Notes under the pieces: generated by a model
What the model saw: only the letters and a program-made list of their open reading frames with translations
Databases searched by the model: none
What the model was told of the DNA's origin: nothing
Program-made: the position numbers and the translations under genes
Shown here: in pieces, positions 17,391 to 25,545 of the stretch
Layout: every line of letters starts with the position of its first letter
Numbering within the stretch: position 1 is the stretch's first letter
NCBI GenBank assembly: GCA_965203835.1
Contig: OZ241919.1
Location: 3,534,001 to 3,598,000 of the forward strand
DNA length: 64,000 nucleotides
Source: CBDCFV01 sp965203835
GTDB taxonomy: Bacteria > Chloroflexota > Dehalococcoidia > Lucifugimonadales > UBA3495
Reading direction: 5' to 3'

Positions 17391-18119
17391 ATGCCAGGAA
17401 GTTGGGTAGACATAGATGTATCCGGCGAGACTATGGAGGGTTACCTGACCAGGCCGGAGGGGTCCGATGAGCCGCGGCCGGCGGTCATAGTAATCCAGGA
17501 AATCTGGGGAGTGAACTCTCACATCCAGTATATGACCGACCGCCTGCCCGCTATGGGTTACGTGGGCTTGGCCCCGGCCATGTTCCACCGGCAGGGCAGC
17601 ATGTTGATGGGCCTGCACGAAGAAATGGAGACCGCGGTTTCCAGGATGAGCCAGTGCACCGATGCCGGCATCGTCGCCGACGTTCAAGCGGCGGCCAACT
17701 ACTTGAAGTCGCAACCTTTCGTCCAAAGCGACCGCATCGGCATCGTCGGGTTCTGCTTCGGCGGCAGGGTGTCCTACTTGGCCGCCTGCAACGTGTCCGA
17801 CATCAAGGCTACGGTGGTCTACTATGGTGGCCGGATCATGAATTCCCTGGGAGACGGCCCGTCCCCCTTCGACCAGACCTCCGGGATAAGTTCTCCCATC
17901 CTTGGCTTGTTCGGGGAGGATGACGCCAACCCCACACCCGCCGACGTGGACCAGATATCTGCGGAATTGACCAAGCACAACAAGGTCCACGAGTTCCACC
18001 AGTACCCCGGCTGCGGGCACGGCTTCAACTGCAATGCCAGGTCCAGCTACCGGCCCGAAGCCGCCAGGGACGCTTGGGCCAAGGCCACTGCCTGGTTCGA
18101 CCAGCACCTCAAGGGGTAG
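17391..18119 (+). CDS. Dienelactone hydrolase family protein
   Basis: A 242-residue alpha/beta hydrolase of the dienelactone-hydrolase family. The nucleophile is Cys122 in GIVGFCFGG, as in true dienelactone hydrolases. The acid is in LFGEDDANPT and the His in GCGHGFNC. The conserved IQEIWGVNSHI segment is present near residue 36. The family opens lactone rings formed during chloroaromatic or catechol breakdown. AGGAGG stands seven bases before the ATG. No other ortho-cleavage genes are adjacent, so the physiological substrate is uncertain. Cytoplasmic. Confidence 0.92.
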   Translation: MPGSWVDIDVSGETMEGYLTRPEGSDEPRPAVIVIQEIWGVNSHIQYMTDRLPAMGYVGLAPAMFHRQGSMLMGLHEEMETAVSRMSQCTDAGIVADVQAAANYLKSQPFVQSDRIGIVGFCFGGRVSYLAACNVSDIKATVVYYGGRIMNSLGDGPSPFDQTSGISSPILGLFGEDDANPTPADVDQISAELTKHNKVHEFHQYPGCGHGFNCNARSSYRPEAARDAWAKATAWFDQHLKG

Positions 18120-18180
18120 GTGGGATTATCTGGCTGGACCGCCTTAAGAGGCTATTACAAACTCAGCTCAGAACCCGACC

Positions 18181-18209
18181 CGTCATTCCCGCGAAGGCGG
18201 GAATCCATA
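18181..18209 (+). repeat. REP-like palindrome, copy 5
   Basis: CGT, then CATTCCCGCGAAGGCGGGAA, then TCCATAG, in the gap after the dienelactone hydrolase gene. Confidence 0.9.
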
Positions 18210-18330
18210 GGCTTCAGCCATCGACAAGTGGATGCCAGCAAAACCAGTCTGGTTTGAGATAGTTTCTAACACTTGCCGGGCTTGCGCGATACAATCTCGC
18301 GTCCTCGGCTATGATCCAGCGACCGCACAA

Positions 18331-18364
18331 GCGGGGAGAGCCTTTATGAGAAGGCCCTCCCCGC
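18331..18364 (+). terminator. Strong hairpin before MFS gene (terminator or attenuator)
   Basis: GCGGGGAGAGCCTT and AAGGCCCTCCCCGC pair over 14 bases with one mismatch and a six-base loop (TATGAG). The following TGTTGTATGTTTG is only moderately T-rich. It could end transcripts from upstream or act in the leader of the MFS gene, as a TACAAT hexamer lies ahead of it at 18290. Confidence 0.5.
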
Positions 18365-18391
18365 TGTTGTATGTTTGACCCGGACTGACTT

Positions 18392-19684
18392 ATGCACCAA
18401 CCACCACTCCCGGAAACGTCCAACGCGGAGCATACCCAGCGGCCCCTGACCAGCCTTCAGGTAATCAGGGGCTATCGGGACTTTCGGCTCATCTGGGCCG
18501 GTAACTTCGCTGCCCAAAGCGTCCAATGGCTGCAAATGCTCACCGTCGGCTGGTTGGTGCTCCACCTCACCGAGGGCAACGCCCTTCTTACCGGGACGGT
18601 TGTCGGTATCCGGACCCTTCCAGTATTGCTCATCGGCCCCTGGGCCGGTGTGCTGGCCGACCGGATGGACCGGCGAAAACTGGTAATGGTTTCCCAAACG
18701 GTAATGGCGGTGATAGCCGCGCTGTTTGCCTTGATGGTGCTGTCTACTGACCTGGATTCCGACCCGGTGTCCGGCCCGCTCCGCTGGTGGCACCCGTTTA
18801 TCTACATGGCGTTGGCCGGCATAGGCCACGCCGTCATCCAACCCGTGCGCCAAGCCATGGTGGTCAACACCGTGCCGAGGCACGGTCTCACCAGCGCCCT
18901 GGCCTTGAACGGGATGGTCTATCCCGCTACCCGCATCCTGGCCCCCGCGGTCGGCGGGGTGCTGATAGCGACCTTAGGGTTCAAGTGGAATTTCTTCCTG
19001 GAAGCTATGGCCTACCTTGGAATCGTGCTCTCGTTGCTTCCGGCCCGTCTCCCGTACCGCGGCGGCAGTTCCGGCCACCATTCGTCGGCGTTCACCAGCT
19101 TGGTGGATGGCGTCCGGTACGTTTGGCGGGACAAGACGATAGTCCAGTTGATAGTGCTGGCGTTCATCCCCAACTTCATCTTCCAACCGGTCACTTTCCT
19201 GCTGCCGGTGTTCACTTCAGACGTGTTGGGGCGGCAGGCGGACGCAGGCGGCATGTTGGCCGCGGGTATCGGCGTCGGGGGTGTTTGCGCCGCCGTGATC
19301 ATTGCCGTGGTGGGATTTGTGCTGCGTAAGGGAGTGGTCAGCTTTGCCGGCCTCATCGGAGGCTGCGTTTTTGTGGTGCTCTTTTCCCAGTCCCAGTGGC
19401 TTATGGTTTCGTTCGCCCTGTTGGCGGGAATGGGCTTTTGCCAGTACGTCTTCCGAGTCTCGAACGGTATCCTGGTACAGTCCATAGTCACTGACGATAT
19501 GCGGGGCAGGGTGACCAGCCTGTACCAGTTGGAACACGGCCTGGCGCCTTTGGGGACGCTTATTATCAGTTCTATGGTCCACCTGTGGAACCCTGCCGAC
19601 GCGGTCACCACCGTCGGCGCCGCCGCATTGTGCGGGGCCGTGTTGATGGCCCTTACCTTCCGTGCGGCGCGGCGCCTGGAATGA
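18392..19684 (+). CDS. MFS transporter (EntS/DHA3-like drug or siderophore exporter)
   Basis: A 430-residue major-facilitator protein of the DHA3 group (Pfam MFS_3-like). The N-terminus FRLIWAGNFAAQSVQWLQMLTVGWLVLHLT and the loop GVLADRMDRRKLVMVSQTVMA are characteristic. QPVRQAMVVNTVPRHGLTSALALNGMVYPATRILAPAVGG is the conserved helix-4/5 segment. About eleven to twelve membrane helices. Members export drugs, macrolides or enterobactin-like compounds. No siderophore genes are nearby. The ATG at 18392 lacks a clear ribosome site. Confidence 0.88.
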   Translation: MHQPPLPETSNAEHTQRPLTSLQVIRGYRDFRLIWAGNFAAQSVQWLQMLTVGWLVLHLTEGNALLTGTVVGIRTLPVLLIGPWAGVLADRMDRRKLVMVSQTVMAVIAALFALMVLSTDLDSDPVSGPLRWWHPFIYMALAGIGHAVIQPVRQAMVVNTVPRHGLTSALALNGMVYPATRILAPAVGGVLIATLGFKWNFFLEAMAYLGIVLSLLPARLPYRGGSSGHHSSAFTSLVDGVRYVWRDKTIVQLIVLAFIPNFIFQPVTFLLPVFTSDVLGRQADAGGMLAAGIGVGGVCAAVIIAVVGFVLRKGVVSFAGLIGGCVFVVLFSQSQWLMVSFALLAGMGFCQYVFRVSNGILVQSIVTDDMRGRVTSLYQLEHGLAPLGTLIISSMVHLWNPADAVTTVGAAALCGAVLMALTFRAARRLE

Positions 19685-19698
19685 TTTGGCGAGTAACT

Positions 19699-19728
19699 TT
19701 GACGATGGCGAGTCTCGGCACATATCAT
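19699..19728 (+). promoter_or_regulatory. Sigma70-type promoter of molybdopterin-subunit gene
   Basis: TTGACG (19699-19704), an 18-base spacer and TATCAT (19723-19728) lie 32 bases before the ATG at 19761. Confidence 0.5.
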
Positions 19729-19760
19729 AGCCTAAGCGACCCATTTCTCAGGAGTGCAGC

Positions 19761-22001
19761 ATGACTACGACTTACTCGGTAGTTGGTACATCGGTGGCGC
19801 GGGGTGAAGGTCCCGACAAGGTATCGGGGCTGGCTGTCTACCCGGCTGACGTCGTCCTTCCCGGAATGCTCTGGGGCAAAGTGTTGCGCAGCCCATTCCC
19901 CCACGCCCGCATCATAAGCATCGACACCTCCAAAGCGAAGGCCGTGCCGGGCGTACACGCCGTCATCACTGGCGCCGATATTCTGGACAGCAACGTGGGC
20001 AGGCTGTTGCGGGACTGCCCGGTGATGGCCAGGGACCGCGTTCGGTTCGTTGGCGAAAAGGTGGCGGCGGTGGCCGCCGACACCCAGGAGGCGGCGGATG
20101 AGGCCCTGCTGCTCATAGATGTCGAGTACGAGGAACTTCCCGCCGTGTTCGACCCGCAAGATGCCATGGAGACTGAATCCCCTACGCTGCACCCCGACAT
20201 GGCGACTTACCCGGGGCTGCCCTATCCTGTCTCACAGGTCAACAACGTCTTCGCGGAGAACCACTGGACCAAGGGCGACGTGGAACAGGGTTTCCGCCAG
20301 TCGGACCTGATATTCGAACACACCTTCAACGCCCAATTGATGCACCAAGCCTACATCGAACCTCATGCCTGCGTGGTGCGGGTCGACGATTCAGGACGGG
20401 CCGAGATATGGGCCAACAACAAGGGCCCATTCATGTTGAGGGAACAGGTGGCCGAGGCTTGCGGTATTTCCAAGCAGGACATCACCGTCTACCCCTGCAA
20501 CATCGGCGGAGACTTCGGCGGGAAGGGTTCCTTCATGGACGTGCCCCTCTGCTACTACCTCGCCCTTCACGCGGGCCGTCCCGTCAAGATGGTGATGAAC
20601 TACATCCAGGAACTTATGGCGGCCAACCCGCGCCATCCGGCAACCATTACATTGAAGACCGGTGTAAACAAGGACGGGCGACTCCAAGCCCGCCAAGCGA
20701 CGGTGGTGTTCAACAGCGGCGCTTACGGGGCTTTCAAACCCCGCGTCTACATACGAGGCGCAGACCACGCCGGCGGGGCCTACAACATCCCCAACGTCGA
20801 TATCACCAGCTACATGGTCTACACCAACAACGTCCCCTGCGGCCACATGCGCGCCCCCGGCAAGCCCCAAGTCATGTTCGCCGTCGAGTCCCACATGGAC
20901 ATGATCGCTCAAGAGTTGGGGATCGACCCCTTGGATCTCAGGATGCGGAACGTGCTGCGGGACGGCGACGAGACCCCTGTCGGTGAGCATCTACAGGACA
21001 TCCGGGCCGAGGAAACTCTCCGCCAAGCGGCCTCAGCCGCCGGTTGGGAAAGTCCCAAAACCAAGCCCTTTACCGGACGTGGCATCGCTATATCCGACCA
21101 GCCCACCGGCACCGGCGAGTCCGCCGCCAGGGTGGTCATGGACGATGAGGGCAAAGTTGACCTCTTCATGTCCCTGTTCGACACCGGCACCGGCGCCCAC
21201 ACCATCCTGCGCCAGTTGGTGGCCGAGGAACTGACTATCCCGGTGGAAGATGTCCGCATGGTGGTGGAAGACACCGACGCAGTGCCCTACGACTCCGGCT
21301 CCGGGGGCACCAGGGTCACCTACACCAACGGCCAAGCCGCCTTGGGAGCGGCAACCGTGTTGCGTCAGACCCTGATCAGCCGGGCCGCCGAGATGTACGA
21401 GACCACCGAGGACCGCGTCACGCTGGAGAAGGGCAGCTTCACCATCAACGCGCCCACCGGCGAGACCATTCCCGTGCGCGACGTTGCCGCCAGGGTTGTA
21501 TCGGATTCCTCGGAGCCGCTCGCCGGGGAAATGACCCACGCCTCGTCCTCACCGGAGATCACGTCCTACTGCGCCCAAGTCGCCGAAGTAGAAGTGGACC
21601 CGGAGACAGGCCAAGTCAACGTAACCCGCATCGTCACCGCCCACGACGTCGGCACCGTGCTAAACCCGCTGACCCATCAGGGCCAGATCGACGGCGGCGT
21701 AATCCAAGCCTTGGGCTACGCCCTGATGGAAGAATTGGAAGTGGAAGACGGCCACATCTCCACCCTCAGCCTCGGCGACTACAAAATCCCCACCATGCCC
21801 GACATACCTCGGCTTGACACCGTCCTGCTAGAGTCCGCTCCCGGCCCGGCCCCCTTCCAGAGCAAGGGCATAGGCGAAAGCAGCAACGTCCCCCTCGCCG
21901 GCGCCATAGCCAACGCCGTCTACGACGCCATAGGCGTAAGAATCACCGACCTGCCCATAACCGCAGAGAAGGTGCTGCGGGCGTTGCGGGACAAGTCATA
22001 A
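19761..22001 (+). CDS. Xanthine-dehydrogenase-family molybdopterin-binding subunit
   Basis: A 746-residue large (catalytic) subunit of the xanthine oxidase/CO dehydrogenase/aldehyde oxidoreductase family. It holds the two molybdopterin-binding parts (about residues 1-125 and 140-740). Visible motifs are GEGPDKVSGLAVYPADV, PHARIISIDTSKAKAVPGV, NIGGDFGGKG, GHMRAPGKPQ (substrate loop), GSGGTRVTYTNGQA and the catalytic Glu in SKGIGESSNVPLA. CAGGAG precedes the ATG. The FAD and 2Fe-2S subunits normally encoded alongside are absent from both sides, so the enzyme must recruit them from elsewhere or works differently. It hydroxylates an aldehyde, N-heterocycle or similar compound. Confidence 0.92.
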   Translation: MTTTYSVVGTSVARGEGPDKVSGLAVYPADVVLPGMLWGKVLRSPFPHARIISIDTSKAKAVPGVHAVITGADILDSNVGRLLRDCPVMARDRVRFVGEKVAAVAADTQEAADEALLLIDVEYEELPAVFDPQDAMETESPTLHPDMATYPGLPYPVSQVNNVFAENHWTKGDVEQGFRQSDLIFEHTFNAQLMHQAYIEPHACVVRVDDSGRAEIWANNKGPFMLREQVAEACGISKQDITVYPCNIGGDFGGKGSFMDVPLCYYLALHAGRPVKMVMNYIQELMAANPRHPATITLKTGVNKDGRLQARQATVVFNSGAYGAFKPRVYIRGADHAGGAYNIPNVDITSYMVYTNNVPCGHMRAPGKPQVMFAVESHMDMIAQELGIDPLDLRMRNVLRDGDETPVGEHLQDIRAEETLRQAASAAGWESPKTKPFTGRGIAISDQPTGTGESAARVVMDDEGKVDLFMSLFDTGTGAHTILRQLVAEELTIPVEDVRMVVEDTDAVPYDSGSGGTRVTYTNGQAALGAATVLRQTLISRAAEMYETTEDRVTLEKGSFTINAPTGETIPVRDVAARVVSDSSEPLAGEMTHASSSPEITSYCAQVAEVEVDPETGQVNVTRIVTAHDVGTVLNPLTHQGQIDGGVIQALGYALMEELEVEDGHISTLSLGDYKIPTMPDIPRLDTVLLESAPGPAPFQSKGIGESSNVPLAGAIANAVYDAIGVRITDLPITAEKVLRALRDKS

Positions 22002-22040
22002 GAGGCAACGCACTACCGCCCATCCGCGCAGGGGGTGAAG

Positions 22041-22262
22041 ATGTTTGAGGAACATCAGCAGATTGTGCTTACGACGGAAGTTCCTGGAGATGATGGCACT
22101 GGACTGAAGCCGGGGGACGTGGGCGTCGTTGTGCATGTTCACCCAGGCGGAGAAGCATTGGTGGTGGAGTTCATGTCCCTTGACGGCGACACCTTGGCTA
22201 TCGCCACCGTCCTGCCGTGCCAAGCCCGCCCGGTAACCGGTAGCTACCTCCCCCAAGCTTGA
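22041..22262 (+). CDS. DUF4926 small protein
   Basis: A 73-residue protein matching the DUF4926 pattern: EHQQIVLTTEVPGDDGTGLKPGDVGVVVHVHPGGEALVVEFMSLDGDTLAIATVLPCQARPV reads as a compact SH3-like beta-barrel. Such proteins often sit beside a DUF6883 or nuclease-like partner, but none is present here. The ATG at 22041 is favoured over the GTG two codons earlier. It follows the molybdopterin subunit by 39 bases and may be co-transcribed. Function unknown. Confidence 0.7.
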   Translation: MFEEHQQIVLTTEVPGDDGTGLKPGDVGVVVHVHPGGEALVVEFMSLDGDTLAIATVLPCQARPVTGSYLPQA

Positions 22263-22288
22263 GAGATGGAAACGGCGGTAGCCTGTGT

Positions 22289-22317
22289 TTGACAAGCCAA
22301 TTTCAAAGTGATACATT
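22289..22317 (+). promoter_or_regulatory. Sigma70-type promoter of Fur/Zur-family gene
   Basis: TTGACA (22289-22294), a 17-base spacer and TACATT (22312-22317). The -10 lies inside palindrome 22308-22324, the arrangement expected for repression by the downstream regulator. Confidence 0.65.
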
Positions 22318-22324
22318 GTCTCAC
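22308..22324. promoter_or_regulatory. Zur/Fur-type operator 1
   Basis: GTGATACATTGTCTCAC is a 17-base palindrome with seven of eight paired positions. It covers the -10 of the regulator's promoter. Confidence 0.6.
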
Positions 22325-22360
22325 CCACAAAAAATATGCCGCAGTTCTTGATGGGCGGTA

Positions 22361-22377
22361 TTGAGACATACTATCAA
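22361..22377. promoter_or_regulatory. Zur/Fur-type operator 2
   Basis: TTGAGACATACTATCAA is an imperfect 17-base palindrome sharing TGAGACA...TATCA with the reverse complement of operator 1. It ends 11 bases before the GTG start of the regulator. Confidence 0.5.
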
Positions 22378-22388
22378 TAAGAGGTTTT

Positions 22389-22814
22389 GTGATTCCACAC
22401 ACAAACCTGATGGCGGTGCTAGAGGGGCTGGGCTATAGAGCCACTGCTCCCAGGAAAGCGATAGCCAAACTCATAGAGCAGAAGCACGACGGCTTTACAG
22501 TGGAGGAACTCAGTGAAGAGCTGCCTTCGGTGGGCAGGGCGACGGTATACCGCACCACCAAGCTGCTTCTTGAGGCGGGGGTGGTCTGCAAGCTTGCCAT
22601 GATAGACGGATCTCAAGTGTACAGCCTCTGCCAAGTTGGTCATCACCATCACCACTCAGTGTGCATACAATGCGGCGCAGTGGAGGAATTCAGGGCCGCC
22701 GCAGTTGAACGGTTGATCAGCGCAATTAGCGCTGAAATTCCAGGAGAGCTCATCGACCACCGTATCGAGTTGTACGTGGTCTGCGGCTATTGCCCCTCCC
22801 ACAGGGGTAAGTAG
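22389..22814 (+). CDS. zur: Fur-family regulator, probably zinc-responsive (Zur)
   Basis: A 141-residue Fur-family repressor. Residues 5-70 form the winged helix (recognition helix in SVGRATVYRTTKLLLEAG). The C-terminal half has the His-rich metal site CQVGHHHHHSVC and two structural-zinc pairs, Cys92/Cys95 (CIQC) and Cys132/Cys135 (CGYC). The start is a GTG preceded by AAGAGG. Its own promoter and the following zinc-binding lipoprotein gene both carry similar palindromes, so zinc-dependent autorepression and control of the neighbour are inferred. Fur, PerR or Zur cannot be separated by sequence alone; the neighbourhood favours Zur. Confidence 0.85.
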   Translation: MIPHTNLMAVLEGLGYRATAPRKAIAKLIEQKHDGFTVEELSEELPSVGRATVYRTTKLLLEAGVVCKLAMIDGSQVYSLCQVGHHHHHSVCIQCGAVEEFRAAAVERLISAISAEIPGELIDHRIELYVVCGYCPSHRGK

Positions 22815-22859
22815 GAGTTTGTTCCAACCGACTGGGACCCTGTTGTCGTTTGTTACATA

Positions 22860-22876
22860 CTGATACAGCGTATCAG
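22860..22876. promoter_or_regulatory. Zur/Fur-type operator 3
   Basis: CTGATACAGCGTATCAG is a 17-base palindrome with seven of eight paired positions. It lies 66 bases before the lipoprotein's ATG (83 before the GTG start used here) and shares the TGATACA..G(T/A)(A/C)TCA pattern with operator 1. Confidence 0.65.
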
Positions 22877-22942
22877 TTAAAACCTGGGCGACAGTAAGCT
22901 CCACATCAAGTTCAAATCTTAATCATGAATGGAGGTATCGGG

Positions 22943-25276
22943 GTGTTATTGATACAAGGTCGCAATATAAATTTTGGCCGTCTGGTCCAAGCGTTAGCTA
23001 TGGGTCTTGTCGTATTTTTTGGCGCTTTCATTGCTGCCTGCTCGAATGACCAGGACACGCAGGCTACAGAAGGGCCAACGCCGACCGCGGCAGTCGCCGT
23101 TGCGCTCGCCGATTCCCAGCCAACCCAGGAGGCTGCGCGTCTAGGAACCACATCTACTGGCGCGGGCGTTGCTGGGTCCTCACTCTCCAACTCGCCCGTC
23201 AAGGTGGTCACTTCTACCAACTTTGTGGGTGACTGGGCCGGAATCGTGGGTGGAGACCATGCAGAGGTCTTTGCCTTGCTGCCACCCGGTCAAGACCCGC
23301 ACTCCTTCTCGCCGGGAGCTCGAGATGTGGCCAAGGTCTCGGATGCGGAGCTAGTGTTTACCGTTGGCCTGAGCCTGGAGGACAAATGGCTGTATGACCT
23401 GTTGCACAATGCCAGTGCAGATGACTCCAGATCAATCGCCCTTGGCGAATTGGTTGACCCCATTGAGTTTTCCGGGCCGGACCTGCATGGCCACCACGGG
23501 GATGACCATGACGGGCTGATGACAGACGAGGACCACGGCGAACCGACGATGATGGGGCGTTTGCTCGTAGGCGATGGTGAGGCGGGGATGCTTTCCGTCA
23601 TAGACTTGGAGACCGGAGAAGTGGACCAGGACCGTTTCGATCTGGGGTCCCGGGCTGGCCGGATTTATCCCACCAGAAATGGCCGCTATGCGATCGCCGT
23701 TTCCTCTGACGCTAACACCGTCCATCTGTTTGACGGCGGCATATTTATGGAACCCCATGGAGATCACTTTGACTTGGTGGAAACACCGACGCAGCAAATG
23801 GAGATCGACCTGGCGGGGGACCGCCCCGTACACCTGTACGTGGGGCCAGAATGGGCTGTGATCTTCTACGACGGCTCGGGCGACGTGGTGCTGATTAACG
23901 AGCATGAACTGGAGGAAGAGGGCAATGACTACGTTCCTCCTCGCTTCAACGTAGGGCCTCAGCACGGAGCAGCGGTGCCGCTGGAAGATGACCTGTTCGC
24001 CACCAGCATCAAGCATCCGGATTACCCGGCCAACCCCGACGCCAGGCGCCCTATCGGCGCCGACATCCGCGATCTGGATGGCAACATCCTGTACAGCGCG
24101 GAGGGTTGTGCCGAACTCCACGGCGACGCCAGCAACGGCCACATCGCCATGTTTGGCTGCGTCGGCGGGGTACTCGCCCTGGAAGCCCACGAAGGCGAAT
24201 ACAGCCACTCATTCATCTCCATCCCGGACGAGTCTCTGGCGGAGACCCGGCTTTCCTCGGTATGGGGTTACCCTGGGTTGGACCACTTTTTCGCCCTGGG
24301 TTCCGAGGTGGGGTTGTATGTGGTGGAACCCGAGGAAGGCGAAATGGAGCAACTAATCCCTGCCAGCGATGAGTTGCGACCCATTCAGGTCGCCTTCAGC
24401 CACGATGGGGAAGCCCTGTTCGTGGTCATGAGCGACGGCGAGTTGCGGATGTACGAGGCCCACGACCTGGACCTGCTGGCGTCCGCATCGGGCTTCCTGG
24501 ACACTCCCGTAGAGACCGGCTTCTGGGCCCGCCCTCACGTGACCACGGCCCCCGGCGCGGTGTTTGTAACCGACTCGGTGGGCGGCACAGTGTACCAGCT
24601 TGATGCTCACGACTTGGAAGTGGTGGAGCACTGGGACGTATCCGGGTCTCCCACCAAGATCGCTTTCGTCGGAATCTTGGGTGGCGAGGCCGGCGGCCAT
24701 GACGAACATAGCGATGACGAACACGGCCATGACGAACACGCCCACGGGACCTTGGACCCCCATTTCTGGTTCGATCCAGTCAGGGTGAAGATTGCCGTAA
24801 ACGAAATAGCCGCCCAGCTTTCAATCCTGAACCCGGGAAACGCGGACACCTACTACCTCAACGCCGCCGCCTACCGGGAGGAACTGGACGAGCTGCACGC
24901 CTGGATCCAGGAGCAGGTTGCGATGGTGCCGCCGGAACGCCGGCTGCTGGTCACCTCTCACGACAGCCTCTCCTACCTGGCGATGGCCTACGGATTTGAG
25001 GTCGTCGGCCTGGTTATACCGTCTCTGTCTACGGACTTGGAACCTTCGGCGGACCACTTAGTGGAACTGATTGAGGTGGTTCGGGAACACGACGTACCGG
25101 CCGTGTTCGGAGAGACCACCGTCAGTGAACGACTGGCGCGGACCGTGGCTAGTGAAACCGGAGCGGAACTGGTCCAGCTCTATTCCGGCTCCATGGGAGT
25201 AGAGGGTAGCGGCGCGGACACATACCTTGGCATGGTGCGGACCAACGTGGAACGGATAGTGGAGGCCTTGAAATGA
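22943..25276 (+). CDS. znuA: Zinc-binding ABC lipoprotein (ZnuA/AztC) with inserted AztD-like beta-propeller
   Basis: A 777-residue lipoprotein. The signal ends at lipobox IAAC (Cys33). Residues about 86-176 are the N-lobe of a cluster A-I zinc-binding protein (VKVVTSTNFVGDWAG, PPGQDPHSFSP with ligand His). The C-lobe is about 607-777 (GTLDPHFWFDP, SHDSLSYLAMAYGF, FGETTVSE, supplying His, His and Glu ligands). Between them lie a His/Asp-rich loop, a propeller of about 380 residues and a second His-rich loop (HDEHSDDEHGHDEHAH). The propeller has AztD-chaperone hallmarks: LLVGDGEAGMLSVIDLETG, EPHGDHFD, IFYDGSGDVV, GPQHGAAVPL and CAELHGDAS. The GTG at 22943 has GGAGG seven bases upstream; an in-frame ATG lies at 22925. 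Likely role: extracytoplasmic zinc capture and storage. Confidence 0.88.
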   Translation: MLLIQGRNINFGRLVQALAMGLVVFFGAFIAACSNDQDTQATEGPTPTAAVAVALADSQPTQEAARLGTTSTGAGVAGSSLSNSPVKVVTSTNFVGDWAGIVGGDHAEVFALLPPGQDPHSFSPGARDVAKVSDAELVFTVGLSLEDKWLYDLLHNASADDSRSIALGELVDPIEFSGPDLHGHHGDDHDGLMTDEDHGEPTMMGRLLVGDGEAGMLSVIDLETGEVDQDRFDLGSRAGRIYPTRNGRYAIAVSSDANTVHLFDGGIFMEPHGDHFDLVETPTQQMEIDLAGDRPVHLYVGPEWAVIFYDGSGDVVLINEHELEEEGNDYVPPRFNVGPQHGAAVPLEDDLFATSIKHPDYPANPDARRPIGADIRDLDGNILYSAEGCAELHGDASNGHIAMFGCVGGVLALEAHEGEYSHSFISIPDESLAETRLSSVWGYPGLDHFFALGSEVGLYVVEPEEGEMEQLIPASDELRPIQVAFSHDGEALFVVMSDGELRMYEAHDLDLLASASGFLDTPVETGFWARPHVTTAPGAVFVTDSVGGTVYQLDAHDLEVVEHWDVSGSPTKIAFVGILGGEAGGHDEHSDDEHGHDEHAHGTLDPHFWFDPVRVKIAVNEIAAQLSILNPGNADTYYLNAAAYREELDELHAWIQEQVAMVPPERRLLVTSHDSLSYLAMAYGFEVVGLVIPSLSTDLEPSADHLVELIEVVREHDVPAVFGETTVSERLARTVASETGAELVQLYSGSMGVEGSGADTYLGMVRTNVERIVEALK

Positions 25277-25359
25277 ACTCGGCCCTCCAACTGCAACGAC
25301 GCCAGCATCTCGCTGGTTCCGGCAAGACGACCATGCTCAACAGAATCCTGAGTCAGCAA
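25273..25359 (+). pseudogene. Truncated CobW-type GTPase start
   Basis: An ATG overlapping the lipoprotein stop (ATGA) opens a frame reading LAGSGKTTMLNRILSQQ, nearly the P-loop of the intact cobW gene 280 bases downstream (GFLGSGKTTLLNRILTEE). DNA identity across GGTTCCGGCAAGACGACC is also high. The rest of the gene is missing and the frame runs into unrelated sequence. Confidence 0.6.
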
Positions 25360-25360
25360 G

Positions 25361-25525
25361 GTGGAACTGGACGGGTACATGGCCCTGAGCAAGGTTACCT
25401 TCGATGTGGGCGCAGGTACCCTGGTGGTCGGCATCGGACCCTGCGGAGCCGGTAAGAGCACCCTGTTCAATGCAATTGCCGGGCTGCTCCCTGTTCACCA
25501 GGGGAGAGTAAACCTATCTCAATAA
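25361..25525 (+). pseudogene. Relic of ABC-transporter ATPase (ZnuC/AztA-like)
   Basis: A 54-codon open stretch reads ALSKVTFDVGAGTLVVGIGP then CGAGKSTLFNAIAGLLPVHQG and RVNLSQ-stop. This is the Walker-A region of an ABC ATPase (GPNGAGKST with Asn changed to Cys). The Q-loop, signature and Walker-B parts are absent. Position after a zinc-binding protein suggests a former znuC/aztA. No permease gene is present. Confidence 0.65.
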
Positions 25526-25545
25526 AACCTGAAGGAGGATTCTAT

